NCBI GenBank assembly: GCA_010093705.1
Contig: MU006091.1
Coordinates: 186,001-250,000, forward strand
Direction of reading: 5' to 3'
DNA from: Patellaria atrata CBS 101060
Taxonomy: Eukaryota; Ascomycota; Dothideomycetes; Patellariales; Patellariaceae
DNA: 64,000 nucleotides
Shown here: positions 1 through 9,955 of the stretch, one piece after another
Layout of the letters: the number at the start of each line of letters is the position of its first letter
Numbering within the stretch: the first letter of the stretch is position 1
The notes under the pieces: generated by a model
What the model was told of the DNA's origin: nothing
Databases searched by the model: none
Seen by the model: only the letters and a program-made list of their open reading frames with translations
Translations under genes and position numbers: made by a program

Positions 1-62
1 GTGATGAGGTACGAGCCGCGAGCTTTAGAAGGAAGTTGGATAGTCTTCTGTGTCCAGGACAT
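1..62 (-). CDS. YjbQ/UPF0047 family protein, N-terminal 20 residues (runs off window)
   Basis: The minus strand opens with an ATG at 60-62 and stays open to the window edge. It encodes MSWTQKTIQLPSKARGSYLI. This matches the very conserved start of the YjbQ/UPF0047 family (a Trp after Met-Ser, then QKT.xLP.KxRG.HLIT), small cytosolic proteins linked in bacteria to a thiamine-phosphate-synthase-like activity. Only the first ~20 residues lie in the window, so domain content, introns and integrity cannot be judged. The T/C-rich leader just upstream (63-200 on the other strand) looks like a fungal 5' UTR. Identity rests on a short match, so confidence is good but not full. Confidence 0.72.
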   Translation of the reverse strand, partial: MSWTQKTIQLPSKARGSYLI

Positions 63-974
63 GGTTGGCTTATTGTACGATTTCGATGGGCTAGTTGGAA
101 CGCAAGGTGGGGGATGATTAGAGGTGTCGGTTGAACGAGGCAGGAGGCGGAGTGGAAGATGAAGGATTCCAATAAAGAGATTAGGAAAGAAAGCTAAGGT
201 AAGAATTAGAAATAAAAGAAAGGTATGGTTTGCGGACACCAATGAGGTTCGTTGTCTCTGTTGCTGCATATGGTTGTGGAGTTAATACAGTTCGAATTGC
301 TCTGATGTATCTTTTGTGGACGAGCGGGAAGTGAGATGATGTCATTGGTGGATGAGATACAGAGTGTATTCCCTCCCCTGTTACGATTTGCTGTACTCTA
401 AAAACCGAACAGTAAGGCTAAAAGATAATCGTTATGTACATAGTATAGTAAAGTTGGTTTATATAAGTACTGTTGTAAATTCACAGTACGTTTCCACTTT
501 TACCTCTATAATGGACTCAAGCAATTCTCATGCGTAACTTCCCTGACATGTAGTTTTATTGGCAGAGTGGCAGTGAACGTAGAAAGCACGTGTGAAGAAG
601 GATATGCCTGATTTAATTCTTATACTATGCACATGATATCTCTGGGGGTCTGATTGCAGTTACCATGTCATCCTAAATTCCTCTCGCACACGCAAACAAA
701 GGATCAAAAAGCCAGCCCAAGAGGAAGGAAAGAACTACATGAGGATTTCAGATAAAACTCGAACCCCCAGCTGTGCTTCCACTAAAGCCCAAGTTGTTCC
801 CATCGGAGCGTTCCATTATCCCCGGAACGAGATTAGATCATTCGAATTAACAGGACTTCGAGATGATGCGAGGAAGTGTATGAAATGAATTGCAGTGCAT
901 GTCTGCTTGATGACGTCAGCGTTGTTACTGAATTTAGGGTAGTAGAGCACGCACGTTAGGGACTGTTCTTGTCC
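63..974. other. Intergenic, 912 nt
   Basis: No gene recognised. The left part is the likely promoter and leader of the minus-strand UPF0047 gene. A perfect CRE/ATF-type palindrome TGACGTCA sits at 911-918, downstream of the 975-1679 gene's stop. Short open frames here look random. Confidence 0.6.
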
Positions 975-1679
975 TTAAGATGGTTTCTCACGGATGAAAT
1001 AAAGATAGTTGTTCTTCTCGGGATGAACCGCCCATCGCCCTGGTCGACAGACTTTCTCGATCGTCTTGAAATTGCGAAGAACATGAGATCCGTCCAGTTC
1101 AACTACCCAGAACTGCTGGTCGTCTGTGGGATCTTTCGGTACCAGCTCATTGAACTCATACACACCGGTAGCAGTAGCTATCTTCCTGTTGTCCTCTTGC
1201 ACCTCAGCCTTAGAACGTCCATACCAGTGATTGTGCTTCGTATCACCGCTAGGGTTGATTGCTGGCGCGAATGTGGGAGGATATCCGTAGAGGTACCCAT
1301 GCGGACCTGTGCCTGGATACTGCGGAGCGGCAACAGTTGGAGTGTGGGGTTGTGGAGCTTGTTGCGCAAACGGCGCCCAGTATCCTGGTGACTGTGGCTG
1401 ATAGTAAGCATATGGGTTGACGGGAGGCCAATAACAGTAAGGATTTGGGGGCTGAGCAAAGTGAGAAGGTGATGGATGATATTGGAAGGTGAAAGGTTGG
1501 TTTTCAGCAGCTGCTGCGCTTTGATAGCAGCCTTGAGCAGCAGCACTCTGAGTATCAGCTGGCGGTCGCGCGTCTGGAGGCGGCGGTCCAGCTTCTGCAG
1601 CGGCAGCGGCTTGTTGCTCAGAGTGTTGAGCTGCTCGCGATTGCTGATCAATGATCCATTCCCCGTAAGTTGGCATCAT
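975..1679 (-). CDS. Hypothetical protein, Q/A/P/Y-rich with a compact C-terminal module
   Basis: A single-exon frame of 234 residues starting at a double Met (ATGATG). Residues 1 to ~150 are low complexity: poly-Ala/Gln, then Pro/Tyr-rich. From ~153 to the end the sequence becomes ordinary globular protein (YGRSKAEVQEDNRKIA; QQFWVVELDGSHVLRNF; RPGRWAVHPEKNNYLYFI), with several aromatic and charged residues suggesting a small folded domain. I do not recognise a family. The tyrosine/proline spacing in the N-terminal half recalls RNA-binding or condensate-forming proteins, but no RRM or zinc finger is visible. An upstream 5' exon is possible: a CAG acceptor at about 1728 keeps the frame open. 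No phase-compatible partner exon was found, so the ATG at 1679 is kept. Confidence 0.6.
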   Translation of the reverse strand: MMPTYGEWIIDQQSRAAQHSEQQAAAAAEAGPPPPDARPPADTQSAAAQGCYQSAAAAENQPFTFQYHPSPSHFAQPPNPYCYWPPVNPYAYYQPQSPGYWAPFAQQAPQPHTPTVAAPQYPGTGPHGYLYGYPPTFAPAINPSGDTKHNHWYGRSKAEVQEDNRKIATATGVYEFNELVPKDPTDDQQFWVVELDGSHVLRNFKTIEKVCRPGRWAVHPEKNNYLYFIREKPS

Positions 1680-1903
1680 GCATTCGGAGTATTGATGTAA
1701 AGGTGGGTTGCGCGATGTGCTGTCAATTTAAGATGATGAAGTGTGGGTTTGATGCGAGTTCGTTGACGGAGGCGGGTGGAAAACGAGATATCTTAGTAAT
1801 TAATGGGAGGAGTGTGGCACCAGACGGGAGTAGGTCGTGTGATGCGTATGTCAAATGAAAGTGGAAGGTGGCAAGCGAGAATAGGAAAAGAAAGGTAGGT
1901 ACC

Positions 1904-2128
1904 TTAATGACATCGTAAAGGTGATAGAATTACGCTGAAGAGAAAACGTCCCAAACATACCTCAGGTTCAGGATAATGGTATACGATTCTACGCTTCACC
2001 GTCGTCTCCCGCTGTCTCCTTGACATTGTCCTTGATTTTGATCTGGATCTCGTCCTCGTCGTCTTCCTCGTGCGCAAGGGTTCCTCGAGTTCTAACTCAC
2101 TCCATGCGTGACAAAAGGGGAAACACAT
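1904..2128 (-). CDS. Possible small Arg/Ser-rich protein (weak)
   Basis: An open frame from ATG 2128 encodes MCFPFCHAWSELELEEPL followed by an Arg/Ser/Thr-rich stretch (RTRSRSKSRTMSRRQRE) and ends HYPEPE before a GAG|GTATGT donor-like site at 1960. Read through, it stops at 1904. The basic RS-type composition and the start MCFP are unlike a random shadow frame, but length is only 74 residues and no family is recognised. It may be the first exon of a spliced gene whose second exon I could not place in phase. The rest of 1680-2715 shows nothing else. Confidence 0.25.
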   Translation of the reverse strand: MCFPFCHAWSELELEEPLRTRKTTRTRSRSKSRTMSRRQRETTVKRRIVYHYPEPEVCLGRFLFSVILSPLRCH

Positions 2129-2715
2129 CTTCGAAAAATTTGTTCGTGCAGGAATGATGAGAAGTGACAATTGTCTAAGGTACCTAGACTTACTGTGGGG
2201 GCACCACAAAGGATTTCGAGAAGGGGCGATCGCGTGACTCTTGCTAAGGTAGTCACGGGAGGATATAGTTGCCAACCTTGTGTGAATGTTAGAAATTACG
2301 ATCGAATACCGTACTCTGGCCAAAGAAAGCACAGAAGGTCATCCCCTACATATCCCCATTTCGTGCTGGAACCTGGCAAAGGGTGGGCTCGCGATGAGAT
2401 GAAATAGACCTCATCGGTTCCGGGTTCTACAGCCACTTACCGAAGCGTAATAAAGTAACCAGTCTGCGGAATATAAGAACCGCAAGGAAGGCTCTATTAT
2501 ACGCCCGGACGTCCGTTTGAGGCTCCGCAGATAGCTAGAGTTTTGTAACAGAACCTAAGAGGCATTACCGCTTATCATAAAAGGTCCTCTAAAGACGGAG
2601 GTATCAATTCAACCGTCTAGCAAACAGCAATTCCAGGTTTACAGGACAATCTAACATAATCCAACCTCCAATTGAAACTGCGGAAGAATATTCTTCATAT
2701 TCTGTCCCTGTTGGG

Positions 2716-3495
2716 CTAAGTTTTTTCAAGAAGCCTGCTGACGGTCACTACATCATAACCTCTCCGTTTGAGCTCCGGAAGAACGATCTGTAACATAGGC
2801 GGAGTCCAAGTTCTCCTATCGTGACAGATTATGATGCTTCCTGGCTGGACCATACTGAGTATGTGGCGGGCGTTCACACTCGAATACGGAATCTGAGGAT
2901 CGTGGGGATAGACATTTCCGAGTACCATTCTGTACCCTATGTCCCGCATAATTTTGCGCATTTTTGTACTGAAGAACCCTGACCCTGGACGAAAGTACCT
3001 CTGGGGAAGACTACGGCCTACGGCGGCGTATGCACTGTTTATGCTAGTTTCGACTTCTTGCATCTGCAAAACAAGTTCCGCATCGCTCAACGATCGTGAT
3101 GGCTCATCATGCATAGCGTGGTTCCCAAGCTCGTTTCCGCCGCGGACGATATCCTCCATGATATCTTCGTGTCCTGACACCTGGGAGCCGATTATAAAAA
3201 ATGTTGCGGTTGCATCGTGGTCCTTTAATAGCCGGAGGATATCCTTAGTGTATCTCGATGGAGCATCATCTATAGTGAGTGCAACTATCTTCTTCGAAGT
3301 TGAGACTCGCCATAGTACGTCCGGCCAACGGTACTGGAAGTAACGAATGACGAGAGCTGGTGGCTTATAGACGCAGTAAAGAGGGAGGAGTAAAAGAAGG
3401 AAGAGGACGAACATGATGACTAGTAGCGATAACATGGAGTGCCTTCTATTGCGTAGTCTTGACAGAAGACGGGTTATCTTTCTTGTTATCCTCAT
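2716..3495 (-). CDS. Membrane-anchored polysaccharide deacetylase (NodB/CE4-like)
   Basis: A 259-residue single-exon protein. The N terminus is basic, then a hydrophobic segment at ~21-43 gives a type II signal anchor. The NodB homology domain fills 65-259. Motif 1 is TIDDAPS (Asp76, Asp77; usual TFDDG). Motif 2 is GNHAMH with metal-binding His126 and His129. Motif 3 is RPGSG at 169-173. The last motif is IIICHDR with His225. CE4 enzymes use one Asp, two His and a metal to remove N-acetyl groups from chitin or related polymers. The domain is a little shorter than secreted chitin deacetylases and has no chitin-binding module. The substrate is therefore not certain, and motif 1 is divergent. 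It probably acts on the cell surface or in the secretory pathway. Confidence 0.85.
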   Translation of the reverse strand: MRITRKITRLLSRLRNRRHSMLSLLVIMFVLFLLLLLPLYCVYKPPALVIRYFQYRWPDVLWRVSTSKKIVALTIDDAPSRYTKDILRLLKDHDATATFFIIGSQVSGHEDIMEDIVRGGNELGNHAMHDEPSRSLSDAELVLQMQEVETSINSAYAAVGRSLPQRYFRPGSGFFSTKMRKIMRDIGYRMVLGNVYPHDPQIPYSSVNARHILSMVQPGSIIICHDRRTWTPPMLQIVLPELKRRGYDVVTVSRLLEKT

Positions 3496-3875
3496 TCTTC
3501 AAGGTGAATAGGGGCTACGATTCACGAGAGCCGCATATCCTAGGATTCAACTTGATCGTCTGGCGTTACAAAAACTGTGCTTTGCCTATAAGAAGTACCT
3601 CCCAGAAAGCCCTTGAGATGTCTTATGAAGGTAGTTATGATCATCATACGAAAAAGAAGTAGAGACAGGAGGACGCTGCAGTTCGAGTGTTCAAGAATTG
3701 TAGTCTGAGTGCCAGGGTCTGGGATGACGGGACGGGAACAAGGGAGATCCCTGCTTCGATCTGATGCATCCATGTCAGAAATTCAAGATTCAACATCTGA
3801 GTCTACAACATGACCTCATTTGTACACTCTTCTCCAAATCATGATATTCTCCTCCGATATTAGGAATCGACCAAT
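3496..3875. other. Intergenic, divergent promoters, 380 nt
   Basis: Lies between the divergently transcribed deacetylase (minus) and the 3876 gene (plus), so it should hold both promoters. No clear motif is recognised. Confidence 0.5.
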
Positions 3876-5021
3876 ATGTCTACTCAGACATCGGGAAAGA
3901 AAGGTACCCTGATCACATCTGGTGAAGGGACGTCCAAGGTTCAACCGCCAAAGCTTGAAAAACAGCCAACCCGAGCAAATTCAAGCACTCCTCAGATACT
4001 GGACGGGACTGTCTCGAATACTGCTATCACTGAGCAAACCAGACGCAGGAGACCACGGAAACTGAAGATAAATCGCCTAATTGATCCTCCGGCTAATTCC
4101 TCTGTAGAAAAATCTAGTGACAACTTCCCTACTCCTACACCTGCTCTAGGAACGGAGATTGAGGTACTCAAAGAGAAGTTACAACAGGTTGAAGGCCAAG
4201 TCGAAGATCTATATCGCCGCCTTAGCGCCGCATCTTTAAAATCTCCCCGTCGTCGTGGCCGTAAAAAGAAATTGAACGACCAAGGGGAGCCTCAAGATCC
4301 CGAATCGTTGGCGAAAGATATAGAAGCGGCTCAACTAGAATTGGAAACACTGCTTATAGCAGAGGCTGAAAGGTCCAGGACTTGTTCGCCGCATACCGCA
4401 TCCGTACGAGCAAAAGGTATACCTGAACCCTCACCCGATGAGGAAATAGAAGAGATTGTACGGAACGATGATCTAGGAACAGCTTCGGATTCAGCAGGTA
4501 ACGTACGTGGTCTTACCTTGAGTGGAAGCTATCGGCTACCGCTTCCAACCAATGTCTCTATGGAACATGTCCGTGCGATACAAAATGGGATCTCATCTGC
4601 AAACGCTGTAGCCCGCGGTATTTTGGATGCCAGACGGGCCAACCCACAGGAACAAAAATACGAAAGTTCTCATTCAATGCAGAGTAAGTAACCAAACGCC
4701 GGACTCCGAATACACGAGATTCCTGCCAACATTGGACTAATGTTCTTGTTTCCATTCGCAGCTTCTGGACCTTCAGGCTCGAGTTGGTCCGAATGGATTG
4801 GTGGATATAGCATGTCAGTAGCTCGTATTGTGAACAATATACGAGTCGATGCTGTTATAGGAGATGAAACTTTACCAAGTCGAGTTCATCAGCAAAATCG
4901 CCGATCTGTTGAAGGAAGGACTACAAGTGCATCCGTTGCAAGTGTGCAGCCTGCAATCCAAGGCCGTACATCAAAGCGTACGCCCAGAAAACCCGCAGCG
5001 AAGACGAATAATTCGGGTTGA
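3876..5021 (+). CDS. Hypothetical nuclear-type protein with coiled coil and AT-hook-like motif
   Basis: Two exons, 3876-4683 and 4762-5021, joined over a 78-nt intron (GTAAGT donor, CTAAT branch region, CAG acceptor); the frame holds and gives 355 residues. Visible parts: a Ser/Thr-rich basic N terminus with RRRRPRK at 56-62, a short coiled coil at ~94-117, an AT-hook-like RRRGRKKKL at 125-133, an acidic stretch, then a conserved-looking core (LPLPTNVSMEHVRAIQNGIS, residues ~226-245) just before the splice, and a basic C-terminal tail. The composition suggests a chromatin or nuclear protein, but I recognise no family and assign no function. It converges on the 5519-7222 gene. Confidence 0.7.
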
Positions 5022-5518
5022 GGATAGCGATTCGAGACATGAAGCTCTTGCTCTTTGTTCTGTGCGTGCTCTTTCTTGTGGAGGAGACGATATTCTCATC
5101 ATCCCGATAGTCTGCTGTATATCCCTGTATCCAGTAGTGTACAGTTCCCTAACATATCCTCTGCGGAAGGGACAAAACTCAGCTATCTCTAACTACACTA
5201 TACTGGACAAAATCAAACTTATGGAGAATTCATAGTTATATAAAGGATTTATTGTCATGGTAGAGTACAAGGCGTATGCTTCCGGTAACCTGATTCTGTA
5301 TGAGCTCGTCACAAGCGTTTACCGGTTGAAATTCATCATAGAGTGGAAAGTATTTATTTACTAATTAAGGGGAGAAGTAATACTATGCAAGTAATGATAA
5401 GTTTCAGATTGAATATCCAATAGCTACTGCTCCGACAAGCAAGTAATCTACTACCCATTCCGATACCGTGTGCACCATATCCAAATTTTGGTCAACAATC
5501 GTTCAAGAGTGGGAGGCC
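5022..5518. other. Intergenic between convergent genes, 497 nt
   Basis: 3' flanks of two convergent genes. AT-rich in the centre. Nothing recognised. Confidence 0.5.
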
Positions 5519-7222
5519 TTAGTTTGACCAAAACCAACCTCTATTCTTCTTCTTATCCGAACCATTTGTTGTTGCTTGCGTCTCCGCTGATTCTGTGGCT
5601 GGATTCTGAAAATCGTTGAATGAGTCCGTTCCATCACGATCTTCGGACACATTGGATGTATGAACACTGGAACTCGTTTCCTCTCTACCATCGTCAAATC
5701 GTTTTTTAAGCACAACCTTGGTTGTAACTGTGCCGTCAGGAAGTGTAGATCTTTCAGTGGTAGTGAGAGTTGAGAGTATCTTTGACGACCTCACCGTCTC
5801 CGGATCGAGTGCACGGGCACTTGGGGAATCTTTCGTAGAATTCCGGGATTCCTCTATGGGTGGGGATATGCGCTCGTACAAGTCTAATTCTGTAGAAGGT
5901 TCTTCAGACTCCAGCGCTCCAGATTGCTCGCGCGCGTTAAGCCAACCCCAAGCATAACCCCTAATGTAACAGGCGCAGTCTTCCATTAGATGAGGCTCTT
6001 TGTTGTCGCGAGGTGATTTCTTATCCGAGTTAGGATCATTCTCTGAATCATACCAGCGGTCGGTTTCTTCATCGAGTTTGAGTCCAAGCCAGTTCATATC
6101 CCTCTTGACCAACTCATCTAACTGTTCCTCGTCTTCACCGGTTATTGTGTTCTGCAATTGTCTGATTGCTGTCCACCCTGACTCGGGTATCTTGCCAGCT
6201 TGGTCCTCGCTAAACTCTTGTGGGTCAAGAGCAGTGAAGCTCTTCCCTAGGATCAAACCAGAAATCCAATCACTGGGACACTTACGAACGGGGTTTGTAG
6301 AGTTGCTAGGTCCTACCAAGGTGAGACCGCTTTCGGCTCTCTGGAGGTCTTCGAATGCTCTGCGCCAATTATCATCTCCATTTCCCAGGCGAAACTCCTT
6401 TTCTAGCTTCAAGGGCGAATAAGAGTTTAATTGTAGGTATCGAAACATACTAGGAGCGGGATGATGTGCTCTCGATTCGCCAAAAGGAAAGGCTTCGTCT
6501 AGGAAGGAATCAAACTGCGAACATAAATGCCAAGGAAGGAATTCAGATAGGGGGACACGCCGGGCATCATCCGTAGGGATTCTAGTATCTGCGGGGCGCA
6601 AATCCACATGATCTACGAGATCGCTCCACAGTGACTTGGATGGCTTGGACTTTTCGTCAATATCAACAACAGCTTCTCGCGCGGGTCGTGGTGCTTGTGG
6701 TAGATTCCATGTCTCAAAGTCTTTCAGCATCTTGTCCGCGCTGCGAGACAACTCCCCCCACAGTCCTTCAGCTTGTCTCCATAATTGTTCCCTCTGAAGT
6801 TCCGCCCTCCCTACCGCCTCGTTGACCTCGTTGTTATCTCCTGGCTCTTGGGAATCATTATACGAGCCCTGCCAATGCCATTCGCTCCCCCAAGGATGGT
6901 CTTTACGGCTTTGTCTCCATCTCCAACCGTCCTGGTGCCCCTGTTGTTCTTCACTCGCTTCTTTGAGATCAGAACCCCGTAGTGGCCAATAAGCCTCTTC
7001 TCCCGTACCTGGGTTGCTTCTGTTGTTTTCTGTGAATCGATCGCTCGGATCGCGTTCGTTGTGCTTTCGGTTTAGAGAGGAGCGGTCGTGCGGCGCAAAA
7101 CTCTTGTAGAGCGCATTCGCTTGATCGTCGATGAAGTGACGAAATGTGATGAATGGGTTATTACGCTCTGAATCCTGAGGAGTGGAAGTGGGGTAAGTAT
7201 CTTCGGTTTTTCGAGGATCCAT
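5519..7222 (-). CDS. Conserved fungal hypothetical protein, 567 aa, with conserved ends
   Basis: A single-exon, highly charged, largely disordered protein. Two parts look constrained. An N-terminal segment at ~22-42 (NPFITFRHFIDDQANALYKS) resembles a short amphipathic module seen at the start of many Pezizomycotina proteins of unknown function. A C-terminal segment at ~484-522 (TTTERSTLPDGTVTTKVVLK, then RFDDGREE) resembles the TTTE...PDG.V...R..DGREE pattern in HAX1/MLF-like and related fungal proteins. That likeness is from memory and not a family assignment. The middle is rich in Trp, Asp and Glu (e.g. GYAWGWLNAREQ). It ends in a Lys-rich GWFWSN tail. No membrane segment or signal peptide. 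Function unknown. Confidence 0.75.
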   Translation of the reverse strand: MDPRKTEDTYPTSTPQDSERNNPFITFRHFIDDQANALYKSFAPHDRSSLNRKHNERDPSDRFTENNRSNPGTGEEAYWPLRGSDLKEASEEQQGHQDGWRWRQSRKDHPWGSEWHWQGSYNDSQEPGDNNEVNEAVGRAELQREQLWRQAEGLWGELSRSADKMLKDFETWNLPQAPRPAREAVVDIDEKSKPSKSLWSDLVDHVDLRPADTRIPTDDARRVPLSEFLPWHLCSQFDSFLDEAFPFGESRAHHPAPSMFRYLQLNSYSPLKLEKEFRLGNGDDNWRRAFEDLQRAESGLTLVGPSNSTNPVRKCPSDWISGLILGKSFTALDPQEFSEDQAGKIPESGWTAIRQLQNTITGEDEEQLDELVKRDMNWLGLKLDEETDRWYDSENDPNSDKKSPRDNKEPHLMEDCACYIRGYAWGWLNAREQSGALESEEPSTELDLYERISPPIEESRNSTKDSPSARALDPETVRSSKILSTLTTTERSTLPDGTVTTKVVLKKRFDDGREETSSSVHTSNVSEDRDGTDSFNDFQNPATESAETQATTNGSDKKKNRGWFWSN

Positions 7223-8224
7223 AGGAGTGTAGAAGGTGTGAATGAAAAATAAAGTATATGCGCACGTAAGAGGTCTCTATATAATAGGATATATTATCCT
7301 TTTGAAGAGTATGAATTCATCTGCAACGGCCAGCGATGGAAGAAGGTGTTTTGTACTTAAGTTGAAGTCAGTGGGTACGTAGAGTGCAAGAGTGTTGTAT
7401 ACACGTAAGAGCGCGCGTACATCTGAACCGCCAGCTAACAACCAATCAATTGCCGCCTTGAACATCAAAACCGCTTCACAGCCAATCATAGTGTATAAAT
7501 ATTAGAATTTTCTTTCTGATTTCTAAGAAATGAATTCCATCTTAAATGAATGATTGGATGCTACAGCCTGGATATCGTAAACCACAACGAAACTTCCCAC
7601 CAAAATAAACTGCCACAACGTTTTATTTGCTGTAAAATCGGGAAACTTTGACATTATTACTGCTATCATAAATGCTGACCACTAAAGTAATTCTGGAGAT
7701 AGAACCAGGTACGTCTCTATTCTATATTCTCTGTATCCATATTCGATTACCTCAAAAAGATATCAACGAACGCATCCCCTTCTCTGCCGCTACTCCACCG
7801 ACCTACTGTAGAGCTAGGTCAGAAAGACAAACGTAGGACATATTCTTTCAAGAATCGGAATTCTGACCCGAATGATGAATCGTCCCCCCCCGACAAATGC
7901 GCTGCCGAGCTCAAGCTAGGTAAAGAAGCAAGCCATGCGCTTGTTATCTACATTGCCACTCACTCAAGCATAGCATGAATGATGAAGCTCAAGATATATG
8001 TATGAATCGCATCGGTGGCCGTTGTGTACACCACAAGAACTTGCCCTCCCTTTGAGCTACTAACATTACCATTCATTCTATTGCCAGCTGGACCTGGACT
8101 GTTGGGTTCGCTCAGATACCATAACCTACCATCTGGAATTTGACGCCATCGTAAATGTCTGATAGAAGACCGGAAAGTGAAATTAGACGGTACAATCCCC
8201 GGATTCGCTGTCGACATCATTGAC
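7223..8224. other. Intergenic, about 1 kb, with one small frame of unclear status
   Basis: Promoter of the 5519-7222 gene at the left. At 7960-8229 (minus) an open frame includes MSTANPGIVPSNFTFRSSIR and HLRWRQIPDGRLWYL. This recalls the start of fungal Tubby/LURP-one-like C-terminal proteins, but it is short and abuts the decayed acyl-CoA dehydrogenase, so it may be a gene remnant. Otherwise nothing recognised. Confidence 0.35.
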
Positions 8225-9511
8225 TGCAACCCCTTTCGACAGCCTCACACCATGGTCCGAACCTCCATGGTACAACTCGATGCATTCACCTTATTATAAC
8301 GACTCTCATCGAGCACTCCGTAACTCCATTTGGACCTAAATAGATACTCATATCCAGCCCAGCTGGGTGGACTGGGAAGCCCAAGGTTCTGCGCCCCGTG
8401 AGTCGATGAAAGCATGGGCAAAATCCGGCATTCCGTTCTCCGATATTCCCGGTGCATATCGCCCTTCCTAGGTTCCTCGGCCCGCTAACATTTTCTTCGA
8501 TGAGCTTGATGTCTTTCATCTGCTAGTGCAGGTAGACGAGATCTCCCGCATCGAAGGGGGTGCCATGACTGCTCTCGGGGGCGGATCCGTCGTCGGAGCA
8601 CCACCGATCTTCAACTGGGTCACCGAAACGTAGAGAGAAACCTGACTCCTAGGTCTGTTTACGTGGGATACAAGTATCACCCTCGGGTTAACGGAGCCGA
8701 GCGGTGGTGGTGATTATCGGGAATATATAGACTACAGCTGTTAAGACCGAGGACGGTAAGTACTATATTGTCAAAGAGCACAAGAAGTGGATTTCAGGGG
8801 CACCGTGGGCCACACATATGACTACCGCCGTTCGAACTGGAGGACCAGACGCGAAGGGTATCAGCGTTCTAGTCATTCCTACGGGGTTGGACGGGTTCAG
8901 CAGCCACAAGGTCCCTAATAGCGGGCAAAACGCCGGTGAAGCTTCGTTCATCGAGTTGGATGATATGAAAGTGCCAGTAGAGAACCTCGTCGGTAAAGGA
9001 AATGAGGGTTTCCAAGATACTCATGACCAACTTCAACAAAGAACGGCTCATAATGATCGTAGGGCGTAATCGCAAAGCGAGCACTTGCCTGAAAGTCTCA
9101 ATGAACTATGCGCATAAGTCGGAAACGTTTGGTAAAAAGCTGATCGAGCACCATATCGTCAGACATAAGATTGCGACCATGGCTCGATATGTTGACTCGC
9201 ATTGGGCATGGCTCGAACAATTGGCTTACCACACCCAATGCTCGCCCCAAAAGTGGCAGACGCCGGACTTCGCTACGAATATTGCCTTAGCAAAGGTTCA
9301 CGACGGTCGACTGTTGGAATTGGCGAACAGAGAAGCGCAACAAGTTTTAGGTGGACTCGGTTACTAAAGAGGAGGTGTAGGTGCAGTCATGGAACAGATA
9401 TCGAGAAATCTGAGAATGATGGTTGTCGGCGGAGGAAGTGAGGAGATTATCGCAGACCTAGCGGTTAGACAGGAGACTGCGATGGCACGGAAAAGGGGGT
9501 GGAAGTTATGA
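8225..9511 (+). pseudogene. Decayed acyl-CoA dehydrogenase
   Basis: Pieces of one acyl-CoA dehydrogenase follow each other in the right order over ~1.29 kb, close to a full-length gene. They begin TPWSEPPWYNSMHSPYYNDS, then WVDWEAQGSAPRESMKAWAK, then DEISRIEGGAMTALGGGSVV. The central region has KKWISGAPWATHMTTAVRTG (FAD/substrate domain), followed by VPVENLVGKGNEGF. The C-terminal helical domain has MNYAHKSETFGKKLIEHHIV and ANREAQQVLGGLGY, and the piece ends with GGGSEEIIADLAVRQ. In-frame stops interrupt it near 8338, 8475 and 9365, and the frame shifts between ~8630 and ~8750 and again near 9010. Family members carry out FAD-dependent alpha,beta-dehydrogenation of acyl-CoAs in mitochondria or peroxisomes. 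Here the gene is dead. Preserved order and moderate similarity suggest fairly recent loss. Confidence 0.88.
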
Positions 9512-9955
9512 GGGAGCTGCATCCTTTGTTTACCTTTGCGCTGTCGCCCGTTTTCTTTTCAGTTGCTCTTAAAAACGGCCTTCGGATTTCAGCTGTACAG
9601 TAGGTAGTTGATCAGACTATACAAATAACTGTATTCTGTACGAACGTCAAGGAGTATAATTGTAGTTATAAAGTCCCTCCCTCGAGGGGCTATCCATATT
9701 TAGGTTGGGGCATTACAATAATAAGATACGGTTTAGTGCCATCAGGGTAATTCCAACCTTTTCTTCACGTGTACACTGGAAAGAGAAAAGTGGTGGTGGG
9801 AAACCAAGTGAAATAGGGGCTAGATCGCAAGCCACAAAATGCGAAGTGGAATCCCCTCTCCCCAGTTATAAATATTAAATGCGGCCGCGACCGCACGTGG
9901 TCGCAACTTGCAAATTTTGGAATTCGCACCTCTGGGTAGAAGCGCTGAGGTAGGC
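9512..9955. other. Intergenic, 444 nt
   Basis: Flank of the relic and promoter of the 9956 gene. Contains a NotI-like GC block (GCGGCCGC at ~9881) in otherwise mixed sequence. Nothing else recognised. Confidence 0.4.

Noticed and set aside
700-860. Possible minus-strand tRNA around GGGGGTTCGAGTTT
   Set aside because: No A box, no acceptor stem and no pairing anticodon arm.
975-2128. Joining the MCFPF small frame to the 234-residue gene as one spliced gene
   Set aside because: The donor at 1960 is phase 0, but the only usable acceptor before the ATG needs another phase.
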